Below, one piece after another: positions 7,963 to 17,639 of a stretch of DNA of 35,213 nucleotides; position 1 is the first letter of the stretch, and each line of letters opens with the position of its first letter. The notes below the pieces were generated by a model. It ran no database searches and was not told the DNA's origin. It saw nothing but the letters and a program-made list of their open reading frames with translations. Location: contig CALAKU010000069.1 of NCBI GenBank assembly GCA_937922925.1, forward strand, positions 1 to 35,213. Direction: 5' to 3'. Source of the stretch: an uncultured Arenicella sp. (GTDB lineage: Bacteria > Pseudomonadota > Gammaproteobacteria > Arenicellales > Arenicellaceae). A program made the position numbers and the translations under genes.

Positions 7963-8958
7963 GTGGACGCATTTTTAACTCGTTTAGTAATCGTTTGCTT
8001 CGCGGCCATTTTCAGTGCGGCTTTTGCAATGAACGGCATTGCGCAAATTTCAGACCCTGGCCCATCAAGCGAATTTTCAAAGCTGATTGTGTTTGGTGAC
8101 AGTTTATCCGATACCGGCAATATCGCGGTGGTCGATTTGCCGCCCCCTTATTTTAATAACCGCATCTCCAACGGCCCAGTATTGGCCGATTTTTTAGCCC
8201 AACTAATTGGCAGCAATGCCGAGTCCTCTCGCCATTTGCTTGGCGCGCAAGCGGGTTTTAATTACGCCGTTGCTGGCGGCAATGTGGTCGGCGACGATCT
8301 AGAGGATATTGGCAATCAAGTTGACAGTTACTTAACGCGAGTAGCGGGGCAGGCCGACCCCGATGCCCTGTACTTTATTTTTGCAGGTGGCAACGACTTA
8401 CGCGGTATAAGAGGGATACGCGTTCCCGCATTCGCAGAGGCTGAAATTCAAGCGGTGATAGATGAGCTTGAGGATCAGATTACCCGGCTCAAACAAGCCG
8501 GTGCTCGTGCTTTTGTGGTACCCAATTTGCCCAATGTGGGCCGGATTCCCGAAACCTTGGATGAGCAAAAGAACGACCCCGACATCGCATCAAGAGCGAC
8601 CTTGTATACGCTTGATTACAACAATCGATTGAATGAGCGTATTGCCAGCCTCGCGCAAGATCAGTCTATTCGCATCCGTCTTGTCGACGTGTTTTCAAAT
8701 TTTGAGTTCCTATTAGATAACCCCGCGCAGTTTGGATTCAACAACACACGCCAAGGTTGCTTTGACGTGGAGCGCTTGATCGTCGAACTGGATTGCATTT
8801 TATTTGGCTTTGATCAGCGCGTATTTTTCGACAATGTGCATCCCTCGGCGGCAACGAATGCAAACTTAGCTGAGCTTATTTTTACCGAGCTACCGAGTCT
8901 GCCGTCGGATGCTCAGAATAGAGTGGTATTGCCGGCGATTATCGATCTACTTCTTTAG
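7963..8958 (+). CDS. Secreted GDSL/SGNH-family esterase
   Basis: Predicted secreted or periplasmic esterase/lipase of the SGNH hydrolase family. A GTG start gives a signal peptide at residues 1-28 (hydrophobic core about 8-22, ending in GIAQ). No earlier start is possible because an in-frame TAA lies 12 bases upstream. Block I is FGDSLSDTGN with the nucleophile at about S47. The block III asparagine is in GGNDLRG, and block V DNVHPSA supplies the catalytic Asp and His near the C-terminus. There is no autotransporter barrel; 331 residues is a full-length free enzyme. Its last 12 bases overlap the end of the convergent gene. The natural ester substrate is unknown. Confidence 0.9.
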   Translation: MDAFLTRLVIVCFAAIFSAAFAMNGIAQISDPGPSSEFSKLIVFGDSLSDTGNIAVVDLPPPYFNNRISNGPVLADFLAQLIGSNAESSRHLLGAQAGFNYAVAGGNVVGDDLEDIGNQVDSYLTRVAGQADPDALYFIFAGGNDLRGIRGIRVPAFAEAEIQAVIDELEDQITRLKQAGARAFVVPNLPNVGRIPETLDEQKNDPDIASRATLYTLDYNNRLNERIASLAQDQSIRIRLVDVFSNFEFLLDNPAQFGFNNTRQGCFDVERLIVELDCILFGFDQRVFFDNVHPSAATNANLAELIFTELPSLPSDAQNRVVLPAIIDLLL

Positions 8959-10902
8959 GGGAGTGTCGGGTGATGCGCTCTGAAAAAAGTCGCTTGTCGC
9001 AGAGTCGGTTAATGAGGTCGCAGCATCTGTTGTCGAGTTGCTACTGGGTTCTAGGCTTACATCAACGTCGGTCTTTAAATCAGGTTCGTCGTAGACGGCA
9101 TCAAGTGTTTGCCATTGATGCGTCTCGTCTACCAGCTCGTAGCGTGCTGTGACAGGGAAGCCCGGAGGCCGCTTGGATTCAAATCGAGGGTCGAAGTCAA
9201 TGCGCGTTGCGTAACGGGGCTCGGTTGCCGTGATGGATCGCGAGGCCACACTGCCAAAGATCGACAATAACCCGCTGCGCCGACCTTTGATGTTGCGAAC
9301 GGCAAAGCGGTTCATCGCATAAATCGCTGCATCGACATGTAAATCGCCAGCCCCAACAATTTTACGCTCGGCGACGACCACGCTACGACCTGAGATCAGC
9401 CCTAAAAAATCGCCGCCATTGTCTATCGCCGCGCGGCTGGTGTAATGAATGGGCCCGACGATCTCTATTCTTTTAGGCGAGTACACAGCCACCAAGCCGT
9501 TCACTTGCCCTTTAACCTGCACACTGACGCCTTTGTCAGCAATAAAATAGTTGGTGCCGTCTATTAGCCTCAAGCGACGCATTGGCTGGGCCGATTTAAG
9601 TGCTTGCCATAGCACGGAGCCATCCGCTTGAAAGATCAGGCGAGCGTCTTCGTGGATTGAAAAGACGCCTTTGCTGCTATCTTGGTGATTGAGCTCCAAT
9701 ATCGCAGAGGGCAACGCTGGCCTTGGCATTTTGATGCGTTTAACCCCGGTTTCATGGCCATGCTTAAACATGTCTTTGCGACGAATATGGCCCTCAACAT
9801 CGAGTGATCTTGCTGAGGTCGTGAGCTTGGCCAAAAACGTGGGGGCTCCGCGCCGGTCTGCGACGATTTTAATTTCAGAGTTGGAATGAAAGCGCCCATT
9901 AAATTCATCGTTGTGGATGCTGACGCGTTCGTCCCACTGGTCAACGAATTGGGCAAAGCTCGAGAAAGCTAACTGCTTAAGCCTGAGTGTTGTGGTTAAA
10001 AATTCACCGTCTTGCTCGGTAACCACGTCGACCAAAAGTTCGTCCATTTCTATGTCAGACTTAGCTGGTCGCCGAACAATTTTTGCAACGACATCGTCGC
10101 CGCGTTTACGCCAACTAAATGAAGCGGACACTTCATTGGATGCCAACATTTTTTTGACCGACGAGTGGATTTTTCGTTCCAGAGAATTTGTCTCTACTTT
10201 TGAAAGAGTTCTCGGTTCACTGGATGCTCGTGTCTGATTCAGTGCGTAGTCGGAATAAAGCACAGTTAACAAGTCTTGCTCGTCGGATTTGAAGTACTTA
10301 CTCAAGTCTTGCTTGCTCAAGTCAGGTTTTTGACCTTCTGTCTCGACCTCAACCTCAACCTCGATGTCAGTCGTAAATGCTAAGGCGTTGTCGACATCTG
10401 GCGTTGACTCTGTCTGGGGCTGCTCCTCTAACGCAACTTCTTTTGGAGAGCCCTCAGCCTGTAAAGAGCCCTCAGCTGGTAAAGAGCCCTCAGCTGGTAA
10501 AGAGCCCTCAGCTGGTAAAGAGCCCTCAGCAGGCGCTGCTTCCACGTCTTCAACCAGCGTCTCTTCTGGCAGCTCTTCCAGTGTTTGCAATCTTGGTTGT
10601 TGCCGCGTGATGTCAGTCTTTGATTCTTCCTTGTTTTGTGGGGTGCTGGCCTGGCCGCGTTGAGCTTGGTTTCGAGTTTCTTGCTGATCGACCGACGCTT
10701 CTTTTAAACCTTCGTCAACGGTGCTTCTTAGTGTGATCGTTAGCGGCCGATCGATGTCTGACGGCGCAGAAAAAAGAGTAAACCCCAGTTGGCCACTCAC
10801 AATCAATGTGGTGTGAACCAGTACTGCCAGAGCCAAAGCCAGCCCTAAGCGCTGCTTGGGGCGCCGTAATATCCAATTTAACGTGCTTTGTAATTGGCTC
10901 AC
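8947..10902 (-). CDS. Membrane-anchored protein with TonB-like N-terminus and DUF4900-like C-terminal domain
   Basis: No characterised function. From a GTG start the 651 residues begin with a basic arm and one transmembrane helix (about 19-42), as in TonB or TolA. An acidic, Pro/Glu-rich linker follows (about 45-200), including five tandem copies of a six-residue unit (PAEGSL type, about 123-151). The middle (about 220-455) is unrecognised. Residues about 462-594 resemble the DUF4900-type domain of pilin-like secreted proteins, with GPIHY, a DFLGLISGRSVVVA block, an AAIYAMN block, then DFDPRF and PPGFP. The last 50 residues are Ser/Thr/Asp-rich. There is no TonB C-terminal domain. An envelope-spanning structural role is inferred, with most of the chain in the periplasm. 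The domain assignment is from remembered motif layout only. Confidence 0.75.
   Translation of the reverse strand: MSQLQSTLNWILRRPKQRLGLALALAVLVHTTLIVSGQLGFTLFSAPSDIDRPLTITLRSTVDEGLKEASVDQQETRNQAQRGQASTPQNKEESKTDITRQQPRLQTLEELPEETLVEDVEAAPAEGSLPAEGSLPAEGSLPAEGSLQAEGSPKEVALEEQPQTESTPDVDNALAFTTDIEVEVEVETEGQKPDLSKQDLSKYFKSDEQDLLTVLYSDYALNQTRASSEPRTLSKVETNSLERKIHSSVKKMLASNEVSASFSWRKRGDDVVAKIVRRPAKSDIEMDELLVDVVTEQDGEFLTTTLRLKQLAFSSFAQFVDQWDERVSIHNDEFNGRFHSNSEIKIVADRRGAPTFLAKLTTSARSLDVEGHIRRKDMFKHGHETGVKRIKMPRPALPSAILELNHQDSSKGVFSIHEDARLIFQADGSVLWQALKSAQPMRRLRLIDGTNYFIADKGVSVQVKGQVNGLVAVYSPKRIEIVGPIHYTSRAAIDNGGDFLGLISGRSVVVAERKIVGAGDLHVDAAIYAMNRFAVRNIKGRRSGLLSIFGSVASRSITATEPRYATRIDFDPRFESKRPPGFPVTARYELVDETHQWQTLDAVYDEPDLKTDVDVSLEPSSNSTTDAATSLTDSATSDFFQSASPDTPLKK
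10448..10534 (-). repeat. 18-bp tandem repeat inside the envelope-protein gene
   Basis: The unit GAGCCCTCAGCTGGTAAA (plus strand) occurs as three identical copies at 10466-10519. They are flanked by a variant copy at 10448-10465 and a partial copy from 10520. Eighteen bases keep the reading frame, so copy-number change would only alter the length of the PAEGSL linker after the membrane helix. Confidence 0.95.
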
Positions 10903-11049
10903 TTTTTAGAACCGCTCAGTTATATGCAAATGGGTCGGCTGTGGCATGAATGCAATGCGAAAATACCATCTCAATAAAAACACAGTGTCATTAAACCTAG
11001 CTACAATCACCTTATCATACTTAAATCGACATCACTGCCTAAGGTTGCC
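10903..11049. promoter_or_regulatory. Divergent promoter region
   Basis: This 147-base AT-rich gap separates the minus-strand envelope-protein gene from the HAD phosphatase gene, so it should hold both promoters. TACAAT at 11002-11007 is a candidate -10 box for the plus strand, but no matching -35 is clear. Confidence 0.3.
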
Positions 11050-11637
11050 ATGAAAAAATCCGTATTACTTTTTGACTTAGGGGGCGTGATCATTCGCTTA
11101 GGCGAGGTCATTTTCCCTAAGAGTTGGCACGATAACGGCAGCGCATTTGACCTTAGTCGATGGCTTGGTTCGCAAACAGCGAAAGCCTTTGAAACGGGTC
11201 AAATTGGGGCGATTGAATTCGGCCAACGGCTCAAGTCTGACTTAGCTTTGGATCAATCGGTAGACGAAATTCTCGACACCTTTGCAGCATGGCCAGAAGG
11301 GTTCTTTGATGGTGCTGCCGAACTCTTAGCAGAGCTGAAAAACGACTATACCTTGGCGGCATTGTCTAACATTAATGAATTGCATGGGCCGCGAATGCTC
11401 AAAGAATTCGCCTTGCATAAACGCATGGACCGATTGTTTTTCTCCCATGAACTTGGATTGTCTAAGCCAGACCCTAAGATTTTTCTGACAGCGTCAGAGC
11501 TGCTTGGCGTTGAGTGCAGCGACATTGTTTTCTTTGATGACGTTCAGGCTAATGTCGAGGTGGCAAAGCAAGTGGGAATGACGGCTCATCGAGTCGATGG
11601 CCCCAGCCGTATTAAAACCTTGTTGGGTGTCACCTAG
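11050..11637 (+). CDS. HAD-superfamily phosphatase, YihX-like
   Basis: Predicted cytoplasmic phosphatase of 195 residues. Motif I is LFDLGGVI with nucleophile D9; as in YihX-type proteins the position two residues on is not a second aspartate. Motif II is the serine of LSNINE, motif III the lysine of GLSKPDPKIF, and motif IV FFDDVQANV. The helical cap between motifs I and II fits the YihX/epoxide-hydrolase-N-terminal-like subgroup; E. coli YihX acts on glucose-1-phosphate. The substrate here is not proven. AAGG lies eight bases before the ATG. The methyltransferase gene follows 14 bases downstream and is probably cotranscribed. Confidence 0.85.
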   Translation: MKKSVLLFDLGGVIIRLGEVIFPKSWHDNGSAFDLSRWLGSQTAKAFETGQIGAIEFGQRLKSDLALDQSVDEILDTFAAWPEGFFDGAAELLAELKNDYTLAALSNINELHGPRMLKEFALHKRMDRLFFSHELGLSKPDPKIFLTASELLGVECSDIVFFDDVQANVEVAKQVGMTAHRVDGPSRIKTLLGVT

Positions 11638-11651
11638 GATAAACTATCAAA

Positions 11652-12503
11652 GTGAATCGCCAAGTAATCCCATTGCCGTTCAGCCTTCGAGTGTCGAGGC
11701 GGTTTCGGTTTCCGCGCAAACTGGGCGTGCTCGAGCGGCTGTTTGGCGACTATCTCAAGAAATTTGGGACCGCTTGGGTCGAGACCGCGCAAGGCTGTGA
11801 ATGGAAATTAGATTTATCAGACCCATGCCATCGCTGGATCGTATTTGGCTACTATGAGGGCGGAAAAGGCATCGCGCTCGCCCGGGCCGCGCTCGAGAGT
11901 GCCGTGCAGAAAAACGGCGCCGCGGTGTATGTCGATTCGGGAGCCAATATTGGCCAGTGGTTACTTTATCTGGGTCATATCGATAAACTAAAAACGTATG
12001 CCTTTGAGCCGATTGATTCGCAACGTCACTGGCTTGAAGCGTGTCTCGCTCATCAAAATGAATGGCAAGTTAGGGTGTTCGATAAAGGCTTAAGTCGTGA
12101 CGCGCAGCGCAGACCAATGCGAATCAAAGGGGCCTTATCCACTTTAAGTGACGATTGGTACCAAGGGCAGGAGTTGGAGTCTCAAACGGTTGAGCTAGTG
12201 CGGCTCGACAAAATTATGCCCGCCCAAGGCGTCGACGAGATCACGTTTTGGAAACTCGATGTAGAAGGGCACGAATACCACGCTTTGCTTGGGGCTTTTG
12301 GTTTATTAGAGAGACAAGCCATTCACCACATCTTCTTTGAGTGCCATCCTCTTAACTATCACAACAACCTCAAGTTGCTCGAAGGCTGCGGCTATGACGT
12401 GTTTGACATAAGCCGAGGGACATTGACCAAAATAACTCGAGATACACCTATCGACTTTACGCAAGATTTATTAGCGAGGCCAAGGTCGGTTAAGGCAAAG
12501 TAG
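11652..12503 (+). CDS. FkbM-family methyltransferase
   Basis: Predicted SAM-dependent O-methyltransferase of 283 residues from a GTG start. The SAM-binding motif I is YVDSGANIGQW near residues 96-106, followed by YAFEPIDSQ, where an acidic residue would contact the ribose. The FkbM signature FWKLDVEGHEYHALLGA comes near residues 197-213. FkbM relatives methylate sugars, lipids or polyketides. About 90 N-terminal residues precede the fold; they are basic and may bind the acceptor. The gene lies far from the exopolysaccharide locus and next to a phosphatase gene, so its acceptor cannot be inferred. Confidence 0.85.
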   Translation: MNRQVIPLPFSLRVSRRFRFPRKLGVLERLFGDYLKKFGTAWVETAQGCEWKLDLSDPCHRWIVFGYYEGGKGIALARAALESAVQKNGAAVYVDSGANIGQWLLYLGHIDKLKTYAFEPIDSQRHWLEACLAHQNEWQVRVFDKGLSRDAQRRPMRIKGALSTLSDDWYQGQELESQTVELVRLDKIMPAQGVDEITFWKLDVEGHEYHALLGAFGLLERQAIHHIFFECHPLNYHNNLKLLEGCGYDVFDISRGTLTKITRDTPIDFTQDLLARPRSVKAK

Positions 12504-12536
12504 CGTAACCCTAATTAGATTCAAAGGCTGGCTGGC

Positions 12537-13061
12537 CTAAGCTTGTCGAATCAAGACATAGACAGCGCCTGTGCCGCCATCGTTGGCAGGAGTCGAGACC
12601 ACCGCAATGACATGTTGATTTTTACTTAGCCAGCCAATCAAACGATTTTTTAAGACCGGCTTGCGCCCGGCCGAATTTCGACCCTTGCCGTGCACAATAC
12701 GAACGGCGCTTACCTGCTCGCGAGCGCATTGGTTGATAAATGCATGGCTTGCGCGTTTTGCTTCGTTGGTGACCATGCCGTGCAAATCCAGCTCGTCTTG
12801 AATCGCGAAGTCACCGCGGCGCAGGCGTTTCAGCAGGCGAGACGAAAACCCGCCGCGCAGAAACTTAAGCTCATCGCCGCTTTCAAAGCTAGCGCTTTCG
12901 TCGTTTTCCATTAACAGTTCGGCCATCACGCGCTCGTCGTCTAGCAGGCGTTGGCGCGGTATGGGGTCAATGGTCGGGCGATAGGGCGCGACACGATCTT
13001 GTTTCAGAGGCTTGATTCCCAAGCCCAGTAGTTTACTTAGATCGTCGTCTGGCGCACTCAT
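12537..13061 (-). CDS. Smr-domain protein
   Basis: Cytoplasmic protein of 174 residues with a C-terminal Smr (MutS2-related) domain at about residues 85-174. Its LDLHGMV motif and VRIVHGKGRNSAG motif mark the nuclease-like fold known from E. coli SmrA/SmrB and YdaL. Family members nick DNA or cleave mRNA on stalled ribosomes; which applies here is open. The N-terminal 80 residues are polar and variable. ATG 13061 is chosen over a TTG at 13073; neither has a strong ribosome-binding site. The thioredoxin reductase gene ends 20 bases upstream on the same strand, so read-through from trxB is likely. Confidence 0.88.
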   Translation of the reverse strand: MSAPDDDLSKLLGLGIKPLKQDRVAPYRPTIDPIPRQRLLDDERVMAELLMENDESASFESGDELKFLRGGFSSRLLKRLRRGDFAIQDELDLHGMVTNEAKRASHAFINQCAREQVSAVRIVHGKGRNSAGRKPVLKNRLIGWLSKNQHVIAVVSTPANDGGTGAVYVLIRQA

Positions 13062-13081
13062 AAGCTGCCGCAAATAAAAAT

Positions 13082-14258
<1,177 letters not shown>

Positions 14259-16589
14259 ATGCCGCAAGCCAAAAAAAAGAGAGTAAAAGAACCCGACACA
14301 CAAGAAACAGGCTTGTTTGCGCCAAGGGTGCGCGAGCTGGTTGCTGAGATTTTGGTCATTGCCGCCGCATTTTTGTCTTTGTACGCCTTGTTGTCGTTAT
14401 CGAGCTACAACCAACAAGATCCAGGCTGGTCATACAGCGCTGGCGAGGTCGACGGTGTAAGTAATGTTGGCGGCAAGGTCGGCGCGTTGTTCTCCGATGG
14501 CCTTTTGCATGGGTTTGGTTATATGGCCTATTTGGTGCCGATAATGATTTTGGCATTGGGCATCAATTTCTTCCGCAATCGGCGATCTCAAGCTGAGTTT
14601 TCATATTTGAAATTTGTGTTGGTGACCACTGGTTTTTTCATCACCGTCATCGGCGCCTGCGGTCTCGAAAACCTTCATTTTAATCATTGGGCCGCGGATC
14701 GCCCGTTCAATGCGGGCGGGTATTTAGGTGGCTGGGTTAACAGTGGTTTGTTGCAGCTATTCGGCGCCATTGGATCAACTTTGTTTATGGTGATTTTGTT
14801 TTTAACTGGCGTCACCATTTTCTCGGGCCTGTCTTGGTTTAGTTTGATGGACAATATTGGTGCGGGAATCTTTGGGGTGATTGAGCGAGTACAAGAACGG
14901 CGTGAGCAAAAAGAAGATCGCGAGATTGGTGAAAAAGCGCGTATCACGCGCCGAGAAACGGTGACCGAGCTTAAAGAAAAAGTGAAAGTAGCCCCAACCA
15001 TTAAGCCCAAAGTAGCCATCGCGAAAACTGAGATGAACAGCGGGCGCGCGCAACGCGAGAAACAAACCACCTTGTTTGCTGACATGCACAGCAATAACGA
15101 TGCTCTGCCTGCCTTGTCATTGCTCGACCCAGTCGATGAACAGGTGATTGGATACTCTGATGAAGAGCTAAATGCAATCAGCCTATTATTGGTGAAAAAA
15201 CTCGCTGATTTTAACGTGCCGGTGGAAGTGGTCAGCGTTCATCAAGGGCCGGTGATTACGCGTTTCGAAATTGACCCAGCGCCGGGGATTAAAGCCGCAA
15301 CCATCACCGGCTTAGCCAAAGACTTAGCCCGTGCTTTGTCGACCATGAGTGTTCGGGTCGTGGAAAACATTCCGGGTAAGTCGTATATCGGCATTGAAAT
15401 CCCTAATGAAAATCGCGAAATAGTGCGCTTAGTAGAGGGTTTGTCATCCAGTAAGTTTGACGACATGAATTCGTCCTTAGCCATGGTGTTAGGCAAAGAC
15501 ATCAGCGGTAAAACCGTGATTGCCGACTTGGCTAAAATGCCTCACGTTTTGATTGCCGGCACCACTGGTTCAGGTAAGTCAGTCTGCATCAATGCACTGA
15601 TAGTGAGCTTGCTGTATAAGGCCACCGCCAAGCAAGTTCGCATGATCATGGTGGATCCTAAAATGTTGGAGCTGTCGGTTTATGAGGGCATCCCGCATTT
15701 ATTGTGCCCAGTGGTAACTGACATGAGTGAGGCTGCCAATGCTCTGCGTTGGAGTATTGTTGAGATGGAGCGCCGCTACAAACTGATGTCTGAGCTAGGA
15801 GTTCGTAACCTAGCCGGCTACAACCGTAAAATCAAATCAGCGATCGACGGCGGTGCACCTATCAAAGACCCATTCGCCAAAGATGGTGAAGTGGCCGAAG
15901 ACTTGCAGGAGCTTCCTTGTCTGGTGGTGATCATTGACGAGCTAGCGGATTTAATGATGTCGGTTGGCAAAAAAGTCGAGGAACTGATTACGCGGTTGGC
16001 GCAAAAAGGTCGCGCCTCGGGCGTGCATCTAATATTGGCGACCCAACGCCCATCGGTTGACGTCATCACTGGTTTGTTAAAAGCCAACATCCCAACACGG
16101 GTTGCCTTTCAGGTATCGTCGAAAGTGGATTCGCGGACGGTGATTGATCAAATGGGCGCTGAAATGCTACTTGGGCATGGCGACATGTTGTATCTGCCGC
16201 CGGGTACTAGTTTGCCTGAGCGAGTTCATGGTAGTTTCGTCTCCGACAAAGAAGTCCATGCAGTGGTGGCCTCGTTGAAAGAAAAATCGGTGCCCGACTA
16301 CGACGAAACAGTATTGACCGCCCCCAAAGAAGTTAATCAGGCGTTGCCAAGCGCCTTTCGCGACGATACGGCGAATGATGATCCCGAAAATGATCCGCTT
16401 TACGATCAAGCAGTGGAGTTTGTGACTCGAACTCGAAAAGCGTCGATTTCCTCGGTTCAGCGGCAATTGCGGGTTGGCTATAATCGCGCGGCCAGAATGA
16501 TTGAAACCATGGAAATGACTGGTGTTATCACGGCGGCCGAAGAAAACGGGCGCAGAGAAGTGTTGGCTCCGCCACCACCAGAGGATTAG
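14259..16589 (+). CDS. ftsK: DNA translocase FtsK
   Basis: Division-septum DNA pump that clears and aligns sister chromosomes at dif for XerCD. The N-terminal membrane domain (about residues 20-200) has four hydrophobic segments. A charged linker of only about 90 residues follows, far shorter than in E. coli FtsK (1329 residues); total length 776 is typical of short FtsK/SpoIIIE-type translocases. The alpha-beta motor has Walker A GTTGSGKS at 434-441 and Walker B ending in D560-E561. The C-terminal gamma winged helix (about 710-770), which reads KOPS orientation sequences, is present with RQLRVGYNRAARMIE. The lolA start follows its stop by two bases. Confidence 0.97.
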   Translation: MPQAKKKRVKEPDTQETGLFAPRVRELVAEILVIAAAFLSLYALLSLSSYNQQDPGWSYSAGEVDGVSNVGGKVGALFSDGLLHGFGYMAYLVPIMILALGINFFRNRRSQAEFSYLKFVLVTTGFFITVIGACGLENLHFNHWAADRPFNAGGYLGGWVNSGLLQLFGAIGSTLFMVILFLTGVTIFSGLSWFSLMDNIGAGIFGVIERVQERREQKEDREIGEKARITRRETVTELKEKVKVAPTIKPKVAIAKTEMNSGRAQREKQTTLFADMHSNNDALPALSLLDPVDEQVIGYSDEELNAISLLLVKKLADFNVPVEVVSVHQGPVITRFEIDPAPGIKAATITGLAKDLARALSTMSVRVVENIPGKSYIGIEIPNENREIVRLVEGLSSSKFDDMNSSLAMVLGKDISGKTVIADLAKMPHVLIAGTTGSGKSVCINALIVSLLYKATAKQVRMIMVDPKMLELSVYEGIPHLLCPVVTDMSEAANALRWSIVEMERRYKLMSELGVRNLAGYNRKIKSAIDGGAPIKDPFAKDGEVAEDLQELPCLVVIIDELADLMMSVGKKVEELITRLAQKGRASGVHLILATQRPSVDVITGLLKANIPTRVAFQVSSKVDSRTVIDQMGAEMLLGHGDMLYLPPGTSLPERVHGSFVSDKEVHAVVASLKEKSVPDYDETVLTAPKEVNQALPSAFRDDTANDDPENDPLYDQAVEFVTRTRKASISSVQRQLRVGYNRAARMIETMEMTGVITAAEENGRREVLAPPPPED

Positions 16590-16591
16590 TT

Positions 16592-17212
16592 ATGCGTTGT
16601 CTCTTATTTTTCTGTCTTGTCTTTGCATCGGCCGCGCAGGCGTCTACAGACGACCTGAATTCGTTTTTTAAAAACGTAAAAACACTTGAGGCTCGGTTTG
16701 AGCAAGTCGTGGTTGATGAGTTTGGTTCAACTCTCGATCGCAGTTCCGGTGTTTTATATCTGCAACGCCCCGGCCAATTTCGCTGGAATTACCAAAGTGA
16801 CGACCCCGATTTCCCCGAGGGTCAGCAGATTTACTCTGATGGGCGCTGGATTACGTTCTATGATCCCGACCTTGAAACAGCCACACAGCGCAGCTTAAGC
16901 CAAGCCCTTGAGCAAGTGCCGACCCTGGCCTTGGTGCAAACGGGTAAACAAATTGAAGCGTTTTTCACCATCACTGATTATGGGCTCACAGACGATTTGT
17001 CTTGGGTGAGCCTAAAACCCAAAGATGAAAATGCGGCCTATCAAAGCCTATTGCTGGGTTTTGATTCCTCTGAATTAAATACCATTGTGCTAACCGATGG
17101 TCTTGGTAATGAAACCCGCTTGGTTTTGTCTGGCGTTAAGACCAATAGCAAAGTGAGCAGCGACGTTTTCGATTTCACACCGGGCCCAGGCGTGGATCTG
17201 ATTCGCGAATAA
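16592..17212 (+). CDS. lolA: Outer-membrane lipoprotein carrier LolA
   Basis: Periplasmic chaperone that takes lipoproteins released by LolCDE and hands them to LolB at the outer membrane. It has a short signal peptide at residues 1-17 ending in AAQA. The mature half-barrel shows LEARFEQ, then the characteristic GVLYLQRPGQFRWNY motif, followed by YSDGRWITFYDPDLE. The conserved arginine of the PGQFRW motif is present. Length is normal at 206 residues. GAGG from the end of ftsK lies seven bases before the ATG and would serve as its ribosome-binding site. ftsK-lolA adjacency is widely conserved in gammaproteobacteria. Confidence 0.95.
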   Translation: MRCLLFFCLVFASAAQASTDDLNSFFKNVKTLEARFEQVVVDEFGSTLDRSSGVLYLQRPGQFRWNYQSDDPDFPEGQQIYSDGRWITFYDPDLETATQRSLSQALEQVPTLALVQTGKQIEAFFTITDYGLTDDLSWVSLKPKDENAAYQSLLLGFDSSELNTIVLTDGLGNETRLVLSGVKTNSKVSSDVFDFTPGPGVDLIRE

Positions 17213-17213
17213 C

Positions 17214-17588
17214 ATGCTTTACTTGCAGATCGCGATTGCGGGCGGTATTGGGTCGCTGATGCGCTTTGCGCTGGCGCGCTTGTCTTTGCATCTTGGATGG
17301 ACTGCGCTACCATTTGCCACCTTGATTGCCAACGTGCTTGGATGTTTTCTTATTGGTTATTTGTCTTGGTCGATGGCCCATCACTGGGCTTGGCCTGAAC
17401 AACGTCAATGGGTCGTAATGACCGGCTTGTTGGGTGGTTTTACTACGTTCTCGGCATTCTCCTTGGAAACCATCACTATGCTTCAACAAGGGCAGGCAAT
17501 GAAAGCCTTGGCCTATGTTTTGCTGAGTGTTTGCGTCAGTTTGTTTTTCTGCTGGCTGGGTTTGAGTCTTGCCCGGCAGAGTTTGTAA
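17214..17588 (+). CDS. crcB: Fluoride channel CrcB (Fluc)
   Basis: Small inner-membrane protein, 124 residues and four transmembrane segments, that lets fluoride leave the cell as a dual-topology dimer. The family signatures are visible: GGIGSLMRF at 10-18, the asparagine of IANVLGC at about 40, and GGFTTFSAFS at 74-83, which contains the phenylalanine and threonine side chains that line the pore. It begins one base after the lolA stop and has no clear ribosome-binding site of its own, so translation probably depends on lolA. No fluoride riboswitch lies upstream because the gene is internal to the operon. Confidence 0.95.
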   Translation: MLYLQIAIAGGIGSLMRFALARLSLHLGWTALPFATLIANVLGCFLIGYLSWSMAHHWAWPEQRQWVVMTGLLGGFTTFSAFSLETITMLQQGQAMKALAYVLLSVCVSLFFCWLGLSLARQSL

Positions 17589-17639
17589 ACCACGATCGTC
17601 GTCGACATCGGTACTTAAACTTCGTTTATTGATAACACT

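Noticed and set aside
10448-10534. Tandem repeat as a CRISPR array
   Set aside because: The 18-bp units are contiguous with no spacers, lie inside a coding frame, and no cas gene is present.
14684-15094. Open frame of 136 codons antisense to ftsK
   Set aside because: Serine-rich mirror of the FtsK linker and membrane region; no start signal or family match.
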